A stretch of DNA of 64,000 nt from an uncultured Selenomonadaceae bacterium (lineage in GTDB: Bacteria; Bacillota; Negativicutes; Selenomonadales; Selenomonadaceae), in contig CAJOHN010000001.1 in the NCBI GenBank assembly GCA_905234235.1, positions 83,026 through 147,025 on the forward strand, in the 5' to 3' direction. Under the pieces are notes generated by a model that was given only the letters and a program-made list of their open reading frames with translations, had not been told where the DNA came from and did no database searches. Of this stretch, positions 8,950 through 17,784 are shown piece after piece. Position numbers and translations under genes: made by a program. Position 1 is the first letter of the stretch, and the number at the start of each line of letters is the position of its first letter.

Positions 8950-10206
8950 ATGAATGTTTTGCTTATCGGCGGCGGCGGTCGTGAACACGCGCTGGCTTGG
9001 AAAATTTCACAGAGTCCGTTGCTTGAAAAGTTCTTCGCGATACCCGGCAGTCCCGGCATAGCTGATTTTGCTGAGTGCGTTGAAATTTCTATCGCTGACA
9101 ACGCCGCGCTCGTGAACTTCGCTAAGGAAAAAAATATTAATCTCGTTGTCATCGGACCGGAAGCTCCGCTGGTAAATGGTTTGGTTGATGAATTGAATGC
9201 GGCGGGGATTAAAGCTTTCGGTTGCACGAAGGACGCCGCGCAGATTGAAGGCTCGAAAATTTTTGCCAAACGTCTCATGAAAAAATATCACATTCCGACG
9301 GCGGAGTTTGAAGTCTTTGACAATCCCGAAGCCGCGAAAAATTACATCAAAGCTAAGGGCGCGCCGATTGTGATTAAAGCTGACGGATTGGCGGCGGGCA
9401 AAGGCGTTATCGTTGCGCAGAATCTTGACGAGGCTTTGAATGCCGTTGACGAGATGAAAACTTTTGGCGCGGCGGGCAGTAAAATTGTCGTCGAAGAATT
9501 TATGGACGGCGAAGAGGCTTCTGTACTTGCGTTGACGGACGGCGAAAAAATTTTACCGCTGATTGCCGCGCAAGACCACAAGAGAGTTTTTGACGGCGAT
9601 AAAGGTTTGAACACGGGCGGCATGGGTGCTTACGCGCCTGCTCCGATTGTCGACGATAAAATTGCCGCGCAGGTTGAAGAAAAAATTCTTAAGCCAACGA
9701 TTGCCGCGCTCAAAGCTGAAGGAATAACTTATCGCGGCTGTTTGTACGCGGGCTTGATGATTGTCGACGGCACGGCTAAAGTTGTCGAGTTTAATTGTCG
9801 ATTCGGCGACCCAGAGACGCAAGTTGTATTGCCGCTTATGGAAAGTGATTTGTTGGAGCTTATGTACGCCTGCGCGGACGGCACGTTGTCCGATAAAAAA
9901 ATTTCTTGGAGCAAAAGTTCTGCGGTTTGCGTGATTATGGCGAGCGGCGGCTATCCAAAGTCGTACAAAAAAAATTTGCCGATTGACGGCATAACCAAAG
10001 CAAAAAGTTTAGGCGCGACGATTTTTCACGCGGGCACGAAAATTTTAAATGATGAACTTGTCACGAGCGGCGGCAGAGTTTTAGGCGTCACGATGACGGC
10101 TCCGACATTGCGCGAGGCTGTCGAAAAAGTTTATAAGTGCGTTGAGGTTATTCACTTCGACGACGTGCACTATCGCAAAGACATTGCCGCCAGAGCTTTG
10201 AAGTAA
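8950..10206 (+). CDS. purD: Phosphoribosylamine-glycine ligase
   Basis: A 418-residue GAR synthetase, the second step of de novo purine synthesis (phosphoribosylamine + glycine + ATP to GAR). N-terminal domain starts NVLLIGGGGREHALAWK. The ATP-grasp centre contains KADGLAAGKGV near 135 and GGMGAYAPAP near 220. The late motif VEFNCRFGDPETQ lies near 280. Full length for the family. No other pur genes are near. A terminator follows at 10222. Confidence 0.98.
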   Translation: MNVLLIGGGGREHALAWKISQSPLLEKFFAIPGSPGIADFAECVEISIADNAALVNFAKEKNINLVVIGPEAPLVNGLVDELNAAGIKAFGCTKDAAQIEGSKIFAKRLMKKYHIPTAEFEVFDNPEAAKNYIKAKGAPIVIKADGLAAGKGVIVAQNLDEALNAVDEMKTFGAAGSKIVVEEFMDGEEASVLALTDGEKILPLIAAQDHKRVFDGDKGLNTGGMGAYAPAPIVDDKIAAQVEEKILKPTIAALKAEGITYRGCLYAGLMIVDGTAKVVEFNCRFGDPETQVVLPLMESDLLELMYACADGTLSDKKISWSKSSAVCVIMASGGYPKSYKKNLPIDGITKAKSLGATIFHAGTKILNDELVTSGGRVLGVTMTAPTLREAVEKVYKCVEVIHFDDVHYRKDIAARALK

Positions 10207-10221
10207 TTCACAACACGCAAA

Positions 10222-10257
10222 AAATTTCCCCGTTGAAAATCTCGGCGGGGATTTTTC
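10222..10257 (+). terminator. Terminator after purD
   Basis: TCCCCG and CGGGGA form a G/C-rich stem, extended by A-T pairs, followed by ATTTTTC. Confidence 0.75.
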
Positions 10258-10291
10258 TTGCCAATAATATTGTATTCATGAACTGAAACCC

Positions 10292-10319
10292 TTGCAAAGC
10301 GTAACTTTTATGTTATAAT
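10292..10319 (+). promoter_or_regulatory. Promoter for ddh
   Basis: TTGCAA, 16 bases, TATAAT, about 45 bases before the ATG. Confidence 0.65.
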
Positions 10320-10363
10320 GCGCCTCGTTATTGAAAATAATTCTTCACAGGAGGAAATAAATC

Positions 10364-11344
10364 ATGAAGATAGGCATAGTTGGATACGGCAATTTGGGAC
10401 GCGGCGTTGAGTGCGCGATTAAAGAAAATCCCGATACAGAACTCGTGGCGGTTTTCACTCGTCGCAACCCCGCGAAAGTTAAAATTCAAACTCCCAACGT
10501 CCCCGTCGTTCACGTTGATGACGTTAAAGAATGGGTCGGCAAAATCGACGTTATGATTCTGTGCGGCGGCTCGGCAACCGATTTGCCCAAGCAAACGCCC
10601 GAATTCGCTAAACTCTTTAACGTCGTTGACAGCTTCGACACGCACGCCAAAATCCCCGAACACTTTGCGAACGTCGACGCGGCGGCTAAAGCTTCCAATC
10701 ACGTCGCGATTATTTCTGTCGGCTGGGATCCGGGTCTGTTCAGCTTGGCTCGCGCTTATGCAAATGCGATTCTCCCCGACGGCAACGATTATACTTTCTG
10801 GGGCAAAGGCGTCAGTCAAGGGCATTCCGATGCGATTCGCCGCGTCAAGGGCGTCAAGAATGCCAAACAGTACACCGTGCCGATTGATTCCGCGTTGGAA
10901 GCTGTTCGTAGCGGACAAAATCCCGAACTTACGACTCGCCAGAAACATCTCCGCGAATGCTTTGTAGTTTTGGAAGAGGGCGCGGATGCCGCTGAAGTCG
11001 AGAACGCAATTAAAACTATGCCGAATTATTTTGCTGATTATGATACGGTCGTCAACTTCATCAGCGAGGAAGAACTCCTTAGCAAACACGCGGGACTTGC
11101 TCACGGCGGCTTCGTAATTCGTTCGGGCAAAACCGGCATGGCTAAGGAAAATAATCACATCATCGAATTCAATCTTAAGCTCGATTCTAATCCCGAATTC
11201 ACAACGGCTGTACTCGTCGCCTATGCTCGCGCCGCTTACCGTCTGAATCAGGAAGGCAATAACGGTTGCAAAACTGTCTTCGACATCGCGCCCGCTTATT
11301 TGTCGGCTCAGGACGGCGCAGAACTTCGCGCTCACTTGCTTTGA
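10364..11344 (+). CDS. ddh: meso-Diaminopimelate D-dehydrogenase
   Basis: A 326-residue NADPH-dependent enzyme that makes meso-diaminopimelate in one step from tetrahydrodipicolinate for lysine and peptidoglycan. The Rossmann motif IGIVGYGNLGRG is at the N-terminus. Substrate-domain segments SVGWDPGLFSLARAYANAILP and FWGKGVSQGHSDAIR match the family. Length equals the usual 320-330. AGGAGG stands eight bases before the ATG. Confidence 0.96.
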   Translation: MKIGIVGYGNLGRGVECAIKENPDTELVAVFTRRNPAKVKIQTPNVPVVHVDDVKEWVGKIDVMILCGGSATDLPKQTPEFAKLFNVVDSFDTHAKIPEHFANVDAAAKASNHVAIISVGWDPGLFSLARAYANAILPDGNDYTFWGKGVSQGHSDAIRRVKGVKNAKQYTVPIDSALEAVRSGQNPELTTRQKHLRECFVVLEEGADAAEVENAIKTMPNYFADYDTVVNFISEEELLSKHAGLAHGGFVIRSGKTGMAKENNHIIEFNLKLDSNPEFTTAVLVAYARAAYRLNQEGNNGCKTVFDIAPAYLSAQDGAELRAHLL

Positions 11345-11352
11345 TATAAAAA

Positions 11353-12012
11353 ATGACAATCGAACCTCCGCAACCCCCGACGGCTCCCGCGCCCGCGATT
11401 CGTCCGACGCCACCGACTCCGCCGCGAATTGATAAAACTCCTTTCGCTAATGATTCGGCTCAGAAAGTTCAAGACGATTCGCCGGAAACTATGGCAAGGG
11501 ACGCCGTCGCTAACGGGTCGGGAGCTTTGACTAAACGGACTGTCGAAAGGGACGACGATACCCCGCCGCCTAATCAAACAGTTACAGTCATTCCGCCCGA
11601 CGCGCCGTTAGTTGATACTCAATCGGATTATGACAGAGGACAAGACGTTTTGCGCGAATTTCGGGACATGGACGCTCGCGATTCGCAGTCAACGTATAAT
11701 CCCCCCGCGCAGACTTCGACGGAACAACCGCGTCATACCATTCCGAAATTAAATTATCAAGAGGGACACGGCGGAGCTTATTGGATATTCACGATAATAA
11801 TTGTGGCGGTCGCGTCGTTCGTCATAGTGAAAAATTTTTTGCTGACGGATAAGCCCGCGCTAACCAAATCGCAACTCTTTGATGACTCAACAAAAAAATT
11901 AAAGGCGACAGTCGACAAAGTTAAACCGGTCGAACCGCCGCCTAAGCCCGTGAAGTTGCCGCCTAAAAAATCCGACGACGACAAGGGTAAACATTTTGAA
12001 GTTCGCGTATGA
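11353..12012 (+). CDS. Pro-rich single-pass membrane protein, unknown
   Basis: A 219-residue protein not assigned to a family. Residues 1-135 are Pro/Thr/Asp-rich and look disordered, one hydrophobic segment lies at about 142-163, and the tail is Lys/Pro-rich (VKPVEPPPKPVKLPPKK). The layout recalls TonB-like or anchored scaffold proteins but no domain supports that. Eight bases after ddh, so probably cotranscribed. Its TGA abuts the stop of the convergent gene with no space for a terminator. Confidence 0.7.
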   Translation: MTIEPPQPPTAPAPAIRPTPPTPPRIDKTPFANDSAQKVQDDSPETMARDAVANGSGALTKRTVERDDDTPPPNQTVTVIPPDAPLVDTQSDYDRGQDVLREFRDMDARDSQSTYNPPAQTSTEQPRHTIPKLNYQEGHGGAYWIFTIIIVAVASFVIVKNFLLTDKPALTKSQLFDDSTKKLKATVDKVKPVEPPPKPVKLPPKKSDDDKGKHFEVRV

Positions 12013-12693
12013 TTATTTCGCAGGAACTATTGAACGAATCCAACCCTCGAAACTTTCAGGGTTGCGCGTCTGAATAAGGACAACACCGGGACCTCTGAAG
12101 CGGCAAACGAGACCTTCGCCAGAAGTGAAGCTCGAAATCCAACCGCCGGAGGCCTTTTCGATTTTATAATTCATATAATCGGGCCAAGCAACGAGATGTC
12201 CGTTGTCGATTATAACTTCCTCGCCGTCGTCAAGATTTATCGGATGAATCACGCCGTAGCTCGAAATAAAAATCGTGCCGCGCCCTCGTGCGTTGAGAAC
12301 AAAAAATCCTTCACCGCTCAAAAATCCGCGAGTAAGATTCTGCGTCTTCGTCTCTATGTTAATGCCTTGCGTGGCGGCAAGAAAACCGTCCTTTTGAATT
12401 GTTAAGCCGTAAGAGCCGTCAAGTTCAACGTCCAGAATCCCGCCCGGTAATGCGTGCCCGAATAAAATTTTACCGGCACCGCGCCGCGCAGTCAGTTCTT
12501 GGAAAAACATACTTTCGCCAGATAAAAATTTCCGCGCCAAACCGCTCAAAATCCCGCCGTCCATTTTGCCTTCAACGTCAATCGTCGGCGACATCGCAAT
12601 CATCGCGTCCGATTCGGCTTTGATACTCTCGCCGCGCTCCAAATGGCATTCGACGACCGGAAACGCTTCGGGATATAAAATTTCGTACTTCAA
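12013..12693 (-). CDS. AIM24/TIGR00266-family protein
   Basis: A 226-residue all-beta protein of the AIM24 family. Signatures are MKYEILYPEAFPVVE at the N-terminus, GESIKAESDAMIAM, FFQELTA and LSGEGFFVLNARGRG. Bacterial members have no settled function. TTG 12693 is preferred over GTG 12702 because the SD GAGGTGAG overlaps the GTG and the family starts MKYEI. Last gene of the flhF-flhG strand run. Confidence 0.82.
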   Translation of the reverse strand: MKYEILYPEAFPVVECHLERGESIKAESDAMIAMSPTIDVEGKMDGGILSGLARKFLSGESMFFQELTARRGAGKILFGHALPGGILDVELDGSYGLTIQKDGFLAATQGINIETKTQNLTRGFLSGEGFFVLNARGRGTIFISSYGVIHPINLDDGEEVIIDNGHLVAWPDYMNYKIEKASGGWISSFTSGEGLVCRFRGPGVVLIQTRNPESFEGWIRSIVPAK

Positions 12694-12703
12694 CAAACTC
12701 ACC

Positions 12704-13291
12704 TCAAAAATTATTATCGTTGCAGTAGTATAAGCCCGCGACGATTAAAGTTACATAAAAAATTAACTCGTTGAGCTCCTCCAAAATTTGCCCGCACGCC
12801 TTGCCGATAAAAAAACCGTGTTCGCCAATGTAATTGAATGCAATCGCCAGAATCATCACGGCAAAAGCGGCTATAGGTTGTCTGCCGCGCAGAATTTTTT
12901 TTATTGGGACGAACCGAATCAGAATAAAAATCATCGCCGAGATATACACAACGAGAAATGCGTAAACGTGGACGCGATATTTATACTCCGCCATCGTAAC
13001 GAAGACTGCCCCCAGCTCTTCAAAATCTATCGGGAAAAATACGCGCCCCCAACTCAGCTCGCGCAAAGCCATTAACACAAGACCCATTGCAAAAAATATT
13101 TGGAACCACTTCATACGCGAACGAACACGCAACATCAAAATTGCTCCGGCAAGTAAAACTATGACTTGTGCGTTTTCGATAATTCCGTTCTCAAAACTTA
13201 CTTCGACGGGCAAAACCAACGCTAAAGGCACGCTCAAAATTACCGCGACAAATGCGCTCCTTATATAAGTTCGATACGTTGTTAAGTTCAT
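12704..13291 (-). CDS. Multi-pass membrane protein, unknown
   Basis: A 195-residue hydrophobic protein with about six membrane segments and a conserved-looking MALRELSWGRVFF in the middle. No family recognised. ATG 13291 is chosen (GAGAG seven bases upstream). A TTG at 13309 overlapping the flhG stop is also possible. It lies between flhG and the AIM24-like gene and shares their strand. Confidence 0.65.
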   Translation of the reverse strand: MNLTTYRTYIRSAFVAVILSVPLALVLPVEVSFENGIIENAQVIVLLAGAILMLRVRSRMKWFQIFFAMGLVLMALRELSWGRVFFPIDFEELGAVFVTMAEYKYRVHVYAFLVVYISAMIFILIRFVPIKKILRGRQPIAAFAVMILAIAFNYIGEHGFFIGKACGQILEELNELIFYVTLIVAGLYYCNDNNF

Positions 13292-13305
13292 TTGGGTCTC
13301 TCGAT

Positions 13306-14205
13306 TCAATATCCAAATAAGCGGTCAAGGAAGGCGCGCCAACCTTTCGACACAGACTCCATCCTACGCCCGCTTAATAAACTTTTTACAAGCTCGGAAA
13401 TACAGCGCGACGCCGAAGAATCGGGATTAGCGATAAGGAACGGCTCCTGCCTTTGAACCGCGTCGCGAACAGCTTTATCGTCGTAAATGTAACCGAGACA
13501 ATCAATCGATAAGCCTAAAAAATTTTTCGTCGTCTGATTAATTTTCTCGACAACCTCGTCGCATTCTTCCTCCTCGCGGATTCGGTTGACGACAAGCTTA
13601 ATATTTCGGCGGTCGGTGTAAATCGTGTAAGCTTTTATAACGGCGTAGGCATCGGCAAGAGCAGTCGGTTCGGGCGTCGTGATTAAAATTACTTCTTCCG
13701 CCGCGAGGACAAATTCAATCACGTTACGATTCAAGCCCGCGCCCGTATCAATCACGATAATATCAGCCATCTCGGAACAACGTCCCAATTTTTTATGCAA
13801 CCGTTTTTGTTCGGCTCGATTTAAATTCAGAGCCGCCTCGACGCCCGCCACGCCCGAAATATATTTAACGCCAGCCACGCCATTTTCTACAACGTCTTCG
13901 AGTTGCACGCCGTCCTTTAACAAATCAATCAAACTGCGATTCGTCACCGCGCCCATAAGCAAATTCACGTTCGCCATGCCAATATCCGCGTCAATCAGCA
14001 TGACTCTTTGCCCCGCTAATTGCAAACCGACGGCGAGATTCACGGCGAGATTGGTTTTACCGACGCCGCCTTTGCCGCTCGTTATCGCTATGACTCGCGT
14101 ATCTTCCGCCATGTCGAAATAAAGTTCGCCTATCTCCCGTGCTTTTGCCTCCTCTTCGGCACGCGACTCAACCAAATTTCTCAGTCTGGATGCTTGGTCA
14201 GACAT
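13306..14205 (-). CDS. flhG: MinD-like ATPase FlhG (YlxH)
   Basis: A 299-residue ParA/MinD-family ATPase. Deviant Walker A SGKGGVGKTNLAVNLAVG at about 42-60, LIDADIGMANVNLLMG at 70-86, and VIDTGAGLNRNVI near 150. FlhG controls flagellar number with FlhF. Start codon 13 bases after the flhF stop, which fits the classical flhF-flhG pair at the end of fla/che operons. Confidence 0.94.
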   Translation of the reverse strand: MSDQASRLRNLVESRAEEEAKAREIGELYFDMAEDTRVIAITSGKGGVGKTNLAVNLAVGLQLAGQRVMLIDADIGMANVNLLMGAVTNRSLIDLLKDGVQLEDVVENGVAGVKYISGVAGVEAALNLNRAEQKRLHKKLGRCSEMADIIVIDTGAGLNRNVIEFVLAAEEVILITTPEPTALADAYAVIKAYTIYTDRRNIKLVVNRIREEEECDEVVEKINQTTKNFLGLSIDCLGYIYDDKAVRDAVQRQEPFLIANPDSSASRCISELVKSLLSGRRMESVSKGWRAFLDRLFGY

Positions 14206-14218
14206 GTTTCATACCTCT

Positions 14219-15934
14219 TCACAACTCGTCGACTTTTCTAAGCAAGAAATTCGTTAAAACATCGGCATTCGCCCGCTCAATGTCATCGGGGACGCTCTGC
14301 CCCGTCGTTATGTATGACAGCGAGTAATTCTTATCGCGCAGGAGATTTATAATCATTCCGAGACTGCCGGTTTCGTCTATCTTAGTGAAAATTATTTTGT
14401 CGGGCGCGACCTGTGCGAACTTGTTTATAATCTGTCTGGCGTCGGTAAATTTTGTCGTCGCGCTTACTACTAAATGTTTTTCGATTCGCGGACTGACACG
14501 CAAAAATTCTTCAAGCTCGCGCATTTGATATTCGTTATGCTGACTGCGCCCCGCCGTGTCAATCAGAATTAATTCTTTATCGCGGTGACGTTCGATAGCT
14601 GAAGCGAGTTCTTGCGGATTATAAACGATTTCAAGCGGCAATTCGAGAATGTCGGAATAAGTTTTAAGTTGTTCGACGGCGGAGATTCTGTAAGTATCTG
14701 CGGTTATCAGCGCGACGTTGGTGCGTTGTTCGAGGACGAATTTAGCGGCGATTTTAGCGAGGGTTGTAGTTTTGCCGACGCCCGTTGTGCCGAGCAAAGC
14801 GGCTATCCTCACGCCGTGACGATTGAGCTTAACGCCGTCGGAAAATTTAATGTGTTCGTTGAGATAATTAATGAGCGTGGACTTAGCGGCGGGCGCGTGA
14901 ACGTCAACGAGAGTATCGCCGGCATTTGATTGAGCCGCCATTTCCGATAAAATTTCCTCGCTGACTTCTTGGAGTTTCAAGGCTTCGTGCAAAGATATGG
15001 AGCCTTTTTTAGGTTCGCGACCGAGTACTTCGGCGAGCAAGGCTTTCATCTGCGCGATTTCGTCTTCGAGGTGTTTAATTTTTTCCTCGTTATGCGAATC
15101 GTGGACGGGTTGCGCGATTGCCGCTTGCTGAGCCTGTACCTGTTGGATTCTGATTTGTTCTTGAGCCTGTGCCTGAGCCTGCGCGATAGCCGCCTGTTGC
15201 ATCATCTGCATTTGATTGAACTGCGCCATAATCATTGCTTGAGTCTGCGCGATTTGTTCCTGCGTGAAGCCGATATTTTGTTGCGGTTGCGGCGGAGGAT
15301 TCTCTTCGACGGTTGGAGGATTTTCTTCAACGGGCGGAAGATTTTCTTCAACGGGCGGAAGATTTTCTTCGACGGGCGGAGATTCTTCTTCGACGGGCTG
15401 AGGATTTTCTTCAACGGGTTGAGGATTCTCTTCAACGGGTGGAGGATTCTCTTCGACGGGTTGAGGATTCTCTTCAACGGGTGGAGGATTCTCTTCGACG
15501 GGCGGAGGATTCTCTTCGACAGTTGGAGGATTCTCTTCGACAGTTGGAGGATTCTCTTCAACGGGCGGAGATTCTTCTTCAACGGGCGGAGATTCTTCCT
15601 CGACGGGTGGAGGATTCTCTTCGACGGGTTGAGGATTCTCTTCGACGGGCGGAGATTCTTCTTCAACGTCGGGCGGAGTTTTTTCGGTTTTAATTGTTTC
15701 TGTGTAGCGTGTCAGAACAGTCGGGTGTTGAAGATTAATAGGCTCCTTTTTTTTCGGCAGAGAACTTTCCTCGACGGCGGCGGTGATTTCTACGACCTCG
15801 CGACTGCCGATGCCGAGAAGTCCGCCTTCCTTGTATTTTTTACTGTGCAATATGACAGCATCGTCGCCGAGTTCCGCTTTCATCGCCGCCATTGCGTCCT
15901 TCATATTGCCCGCCTTAAAAACTTTTATCTGCAA
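14219..15934 (-). CDS. flhF: SRP-type GTPase FlhF with expanded Pro-Glu linker
   Basis: A 571-residue FlhF. The N-terminal B domain starts QIKVFKAGNMKDAMAAMKAEL. A tandem-repeat linker spans about 90-215, a Gln/Ala-rich stretch about 215-265, and N and G domains follow. G1 GTTGVGKTTTLAKIA lies near 388, with IDTAGRSQHN and TKIDETGSLG after it. It places flagella and partners FlhG. Typical FlhF is 360-450 residues, so the excess is the linker. TTG start behind GGTGGTG. Confidence 0.93.
   Translation of the reverse strand: MQIKVFKAGNMKDAMAAMKAELGDDAVILHSKKYKEGGLLGIGSREVVEITAAVEESSLPKKKEPINLQHPTVLTRYTETIKTEKTPPDVEEESPPVEENPQPVEENPPPVEEESPPVEEESPPVEENPPTVEENPPTVEENPPPVEENPPPVEENPQPVEENPPPVEENPQPVEENPQPVEEESPPVEENLPPVEENLPPVEENPPTVEENPPPQPQQNIGFTQEQIAQTQAMIMAQFNQMQMMQQAAIAQAQAQAQEQIRIQQVQAQQAAIAQPVHDSHNEEKIKHLEDEIAQMKALLAEVLGREPKKGSISLHEALKLQEVSEEILSEMAAQSNAGDTLVDVHAPAAKSTLINYLNEHIKFSDGVKLNRHGVRIAALLGTTGVGKTTTLAKIAAKFVLEQRTNVALITADTYRISAVEQLKTYSDILELPLEIVYNPQELASAIERHRDKELILIDTAGRSQHNEYQMRELEEFLRVSPRIEKHLVVSATTKFTDARQIINKFAQVAPDKIIFTKIDETGSLGMIINLLRDKNYSLSYITTGQSVPDDIERANADVLTNFLLRKVDEL
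15292..15672 (-). repeat. 21-bp tandem repeats encoding PPVEEN units in flhF
   Basis: Eighteen imperfect units of six to seven codons, each containing Val-Glu-Glu, with variants PPPVEEN, PQPVEEN, PPTVEEN, PPVEEES and LPPVEEN. Near-identical DNA between units points to expansion by slippage or unequal recombination. Confidence 0.92.
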
Positions 15935-16033
15935 AACAAAATCACCACCAAATTTTTTACCGAAATTATATCAGAAAAAACTTTCATAGCAAACCAAAAT
16001 TCAACTGTCGTTGCGAGTACCCGCGAAAATTTA

Positions 16034-16062
16034 TTGGCAAAGCGTAGCGTTCGTTGTATAAT
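16034..16062 (+). promoter_or_regulatory. Promoter for acetolactate synthase
   Basis: TTGGCA, 17 bases, TATAAT, 30 bases before the start codon. No leader peptide or T-box is visible in the short leader. Confidence 0.7.
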
Positions 16063-16091
16063 CGGCGGCAATAAGTTAGGAGGGAAAAATT

Positions 16092-17783
16092 TTGAAAATG
16101 AATGGAGCGCGGGCACTCCTTGAGAGCCTGAAAAATGAAGGCGTCGATTTGGTATTCGGTTATCCCGGCGGCGTCGTGCTGAAACTTTACGACGAAATTT
16201 ATAAGATGAACTTCCCCAATATTTTAACGGGACATGAGCAAGGCGCGGTTCATGCGGCGGACGGTTATGCGCGGGCGACGGGCAAAGTTGGTGTCGTTAT
16301 CGCGACTTCGGGACCGGGCGCGGCGAATTTAATCACGGGCATTGCAACTGCTAACATGGATTCGATACCGCTGGTTTGTATCACGGGGCAAGTTGCCAAC
16401 CCCGCTATCGGCAAGGACAGTTTTCAAGAAGTCGACGTTTGCGGAATCACGACGCCCATTACCAAACACAATTACTTAGTTAAAGACGTAAACGAATTGC
16501 CTCGCGTCGTCAAAGAGGCTTTCTTCATTGCACGGACGGGCAGACCCGCTCCGGTAGTCATTGACATTGCCGCCGACGTTTTCAACACCGAATTTGATTT
16601 TGAATATCCGGAGGAAATAAATCTGCGCGGCTACAGCGGAAAAAATCCCGTCGCGGAGTCTGAAGTTGATGAGGTTGTTAAAGCTGTTGAGGCTTGCGAA
16701 CGTCCGCTAATTTTTGTTGGCGGCGGCGTGACGAGTTCAGACACTTCCGAAGACTTGAGAAAAATTTTAGCGCGGCTTGGTTGCCCGTCGACTTCAACTT
16801 TAATGGGCTTAGGCTGTATCGACGCGGACACCGACGGCTTCTTAGGCTTCGCGGGTATGCATGGCTCTTACGGCGCGAACATGGCGATTCAAAGTTGCGA
16901 TTTGCTGTTGTGTATCGGAATGCGTTTCAGCGACAGAGTGACGGGGCGCGTTAAAGATTTTGCTCCGAACGCTAAGATTGTGCACTTTGAACTTGACCCC
17001 GCCGAAATGAATAAAAATGTTCAAGTCGATTTGAAAGTACTCGGCGACCTGCGCCAATCGCTCCCGATGTTCAGAGAAAAACTTGACGAATCACTCACAA
17101 ACTTTGTTGAAAAATTTTCTACGTGGAAAAATCAAGCCGTCGAGAAAGGTTGGGAACACCCTTTCAGCTGGACGGAGGAAGACGACGAGATTAAACCCGG
17201 CGCGCTTATCAGCAAAGTCAGCAGTATCTGCGATGACAATACAATCGTCGTGACGGACGTCGGGCAACATCAAATGTGGGCGGCGCAATTCTTTAAAGCT
17301 CGTAAGCCTCGCCAATTCTTGACAAGCGGCGGCTTAGGGACAATGGGCTTCGGACTTCCTGCGGCTATGGGCGCGAAGTTAGCTTGTCCCGATAAAAATG
17401 TTGTGCTGTTCACGGGCGACGGCTCAATCATGATGAATATCCAAGAACTCGCCACGCTCGCCGACAACGACATTGACGTTAAGATTATTATCGTCCACAA
17501 TTTTATTCTCGGCATGGTCGGGCAATGGCAAAGATTATTTTACAGTCATCACTATTCGGCGTCCGAACTCAAATACAAGCGCGACTTCGTTAAGATTGCG
17601 CAGGCAATGGGATTACGCGGCTACCGTTTGACTAAGGCGGAAGAATTGGACGATGATTTGGTTGAAATTCTTTTCTCGAAGGGCGCGGCGGTTATTGATG
17701 TCTACGTCCCCGAAGAGGAAAATGTTTTGCCGATGGTACCGGGCGGCAAGCGTCTAGATCAAATGGTTTTAGGGAGCAATTAA
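16092..17783 (+). CDS. ilvB: Acetolactate synthase, catalytic subunit
   Basis: A 563-residue ThDP enzyme condensing two pyruvates to acetolactate in branched-chain amino acid synthesis. FGYPGG near 20 and GHEQGAVHAADGYARATGKVG with the catalytic Glu near 45 are seen. ThDP-binding GDGSIMMNIQEL lies near 440. The usual LGMVRQWQ is LGMVGQWQ here. TTG 16092 sits seven bases after AGGAGGG, and ATG at 16098 is the alternative. No ilvN or other ilv genes follow, so the regulatory subunit must be elsewhere or absent. Confidence 0.92.
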   Translation: MKMNGARALLESLKNEGVDLVFGYPGGVVLKLYDEIYKMNFPNILTGHEQGAVHAADGYARATGKVGVVIATSGPGAANLITGIATANMDSIPLVCITGQVANPAIGKDSFQEVDVCGITTPITKHNYLVKDVNELPRVVKEAFFIARTGRPAPVVIDIAADVFNTEFDFEYPEEINLRGYSGKNPVAESEVDEVVKAVEACERPLIFVGGGVTSSDTSEDLRKILARLGCPSTSTLMGLGCIDADTDGFLGFAGMHGSYGANMAIQSCDLLLCIGMRFSDRVTGRVKDFAPNAKIVHFELDPAEMNKNVQVDLKVLGDLRQSLPMFREKLDESLTNFVEKFSTWKNQAVEKGWEHPFSWTEEDDEIKPGALISKVSSICDDNTIVVTDVGQHQMWAAQFFKARKPRQFLTSGGLGTMGFGLPAAMGAKLACPDKNVVLFTGDGSIMMNIQELATLADNDIDVKIIIVHNFILGMVGQWQRLFYSHHYSASELKYKRDFVKIAQAMGLRGYRLTKAEELDDDLVEILFSKGAAVIDVYVPEEENVLPMVPGGKRLDQMVLGSN

Positions 17784-17784
17784 A

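Noticed and set aside
14969..16123. A 384-codon plus-strand frame opposite flhF
   Set aside because: It is the antisense of the flhF repeat (Leu/Phe/Arg-rich low complexity), lacks a ribosome site, and overlaps the ilvB promoter and start. FlhF is clearly the real gene.
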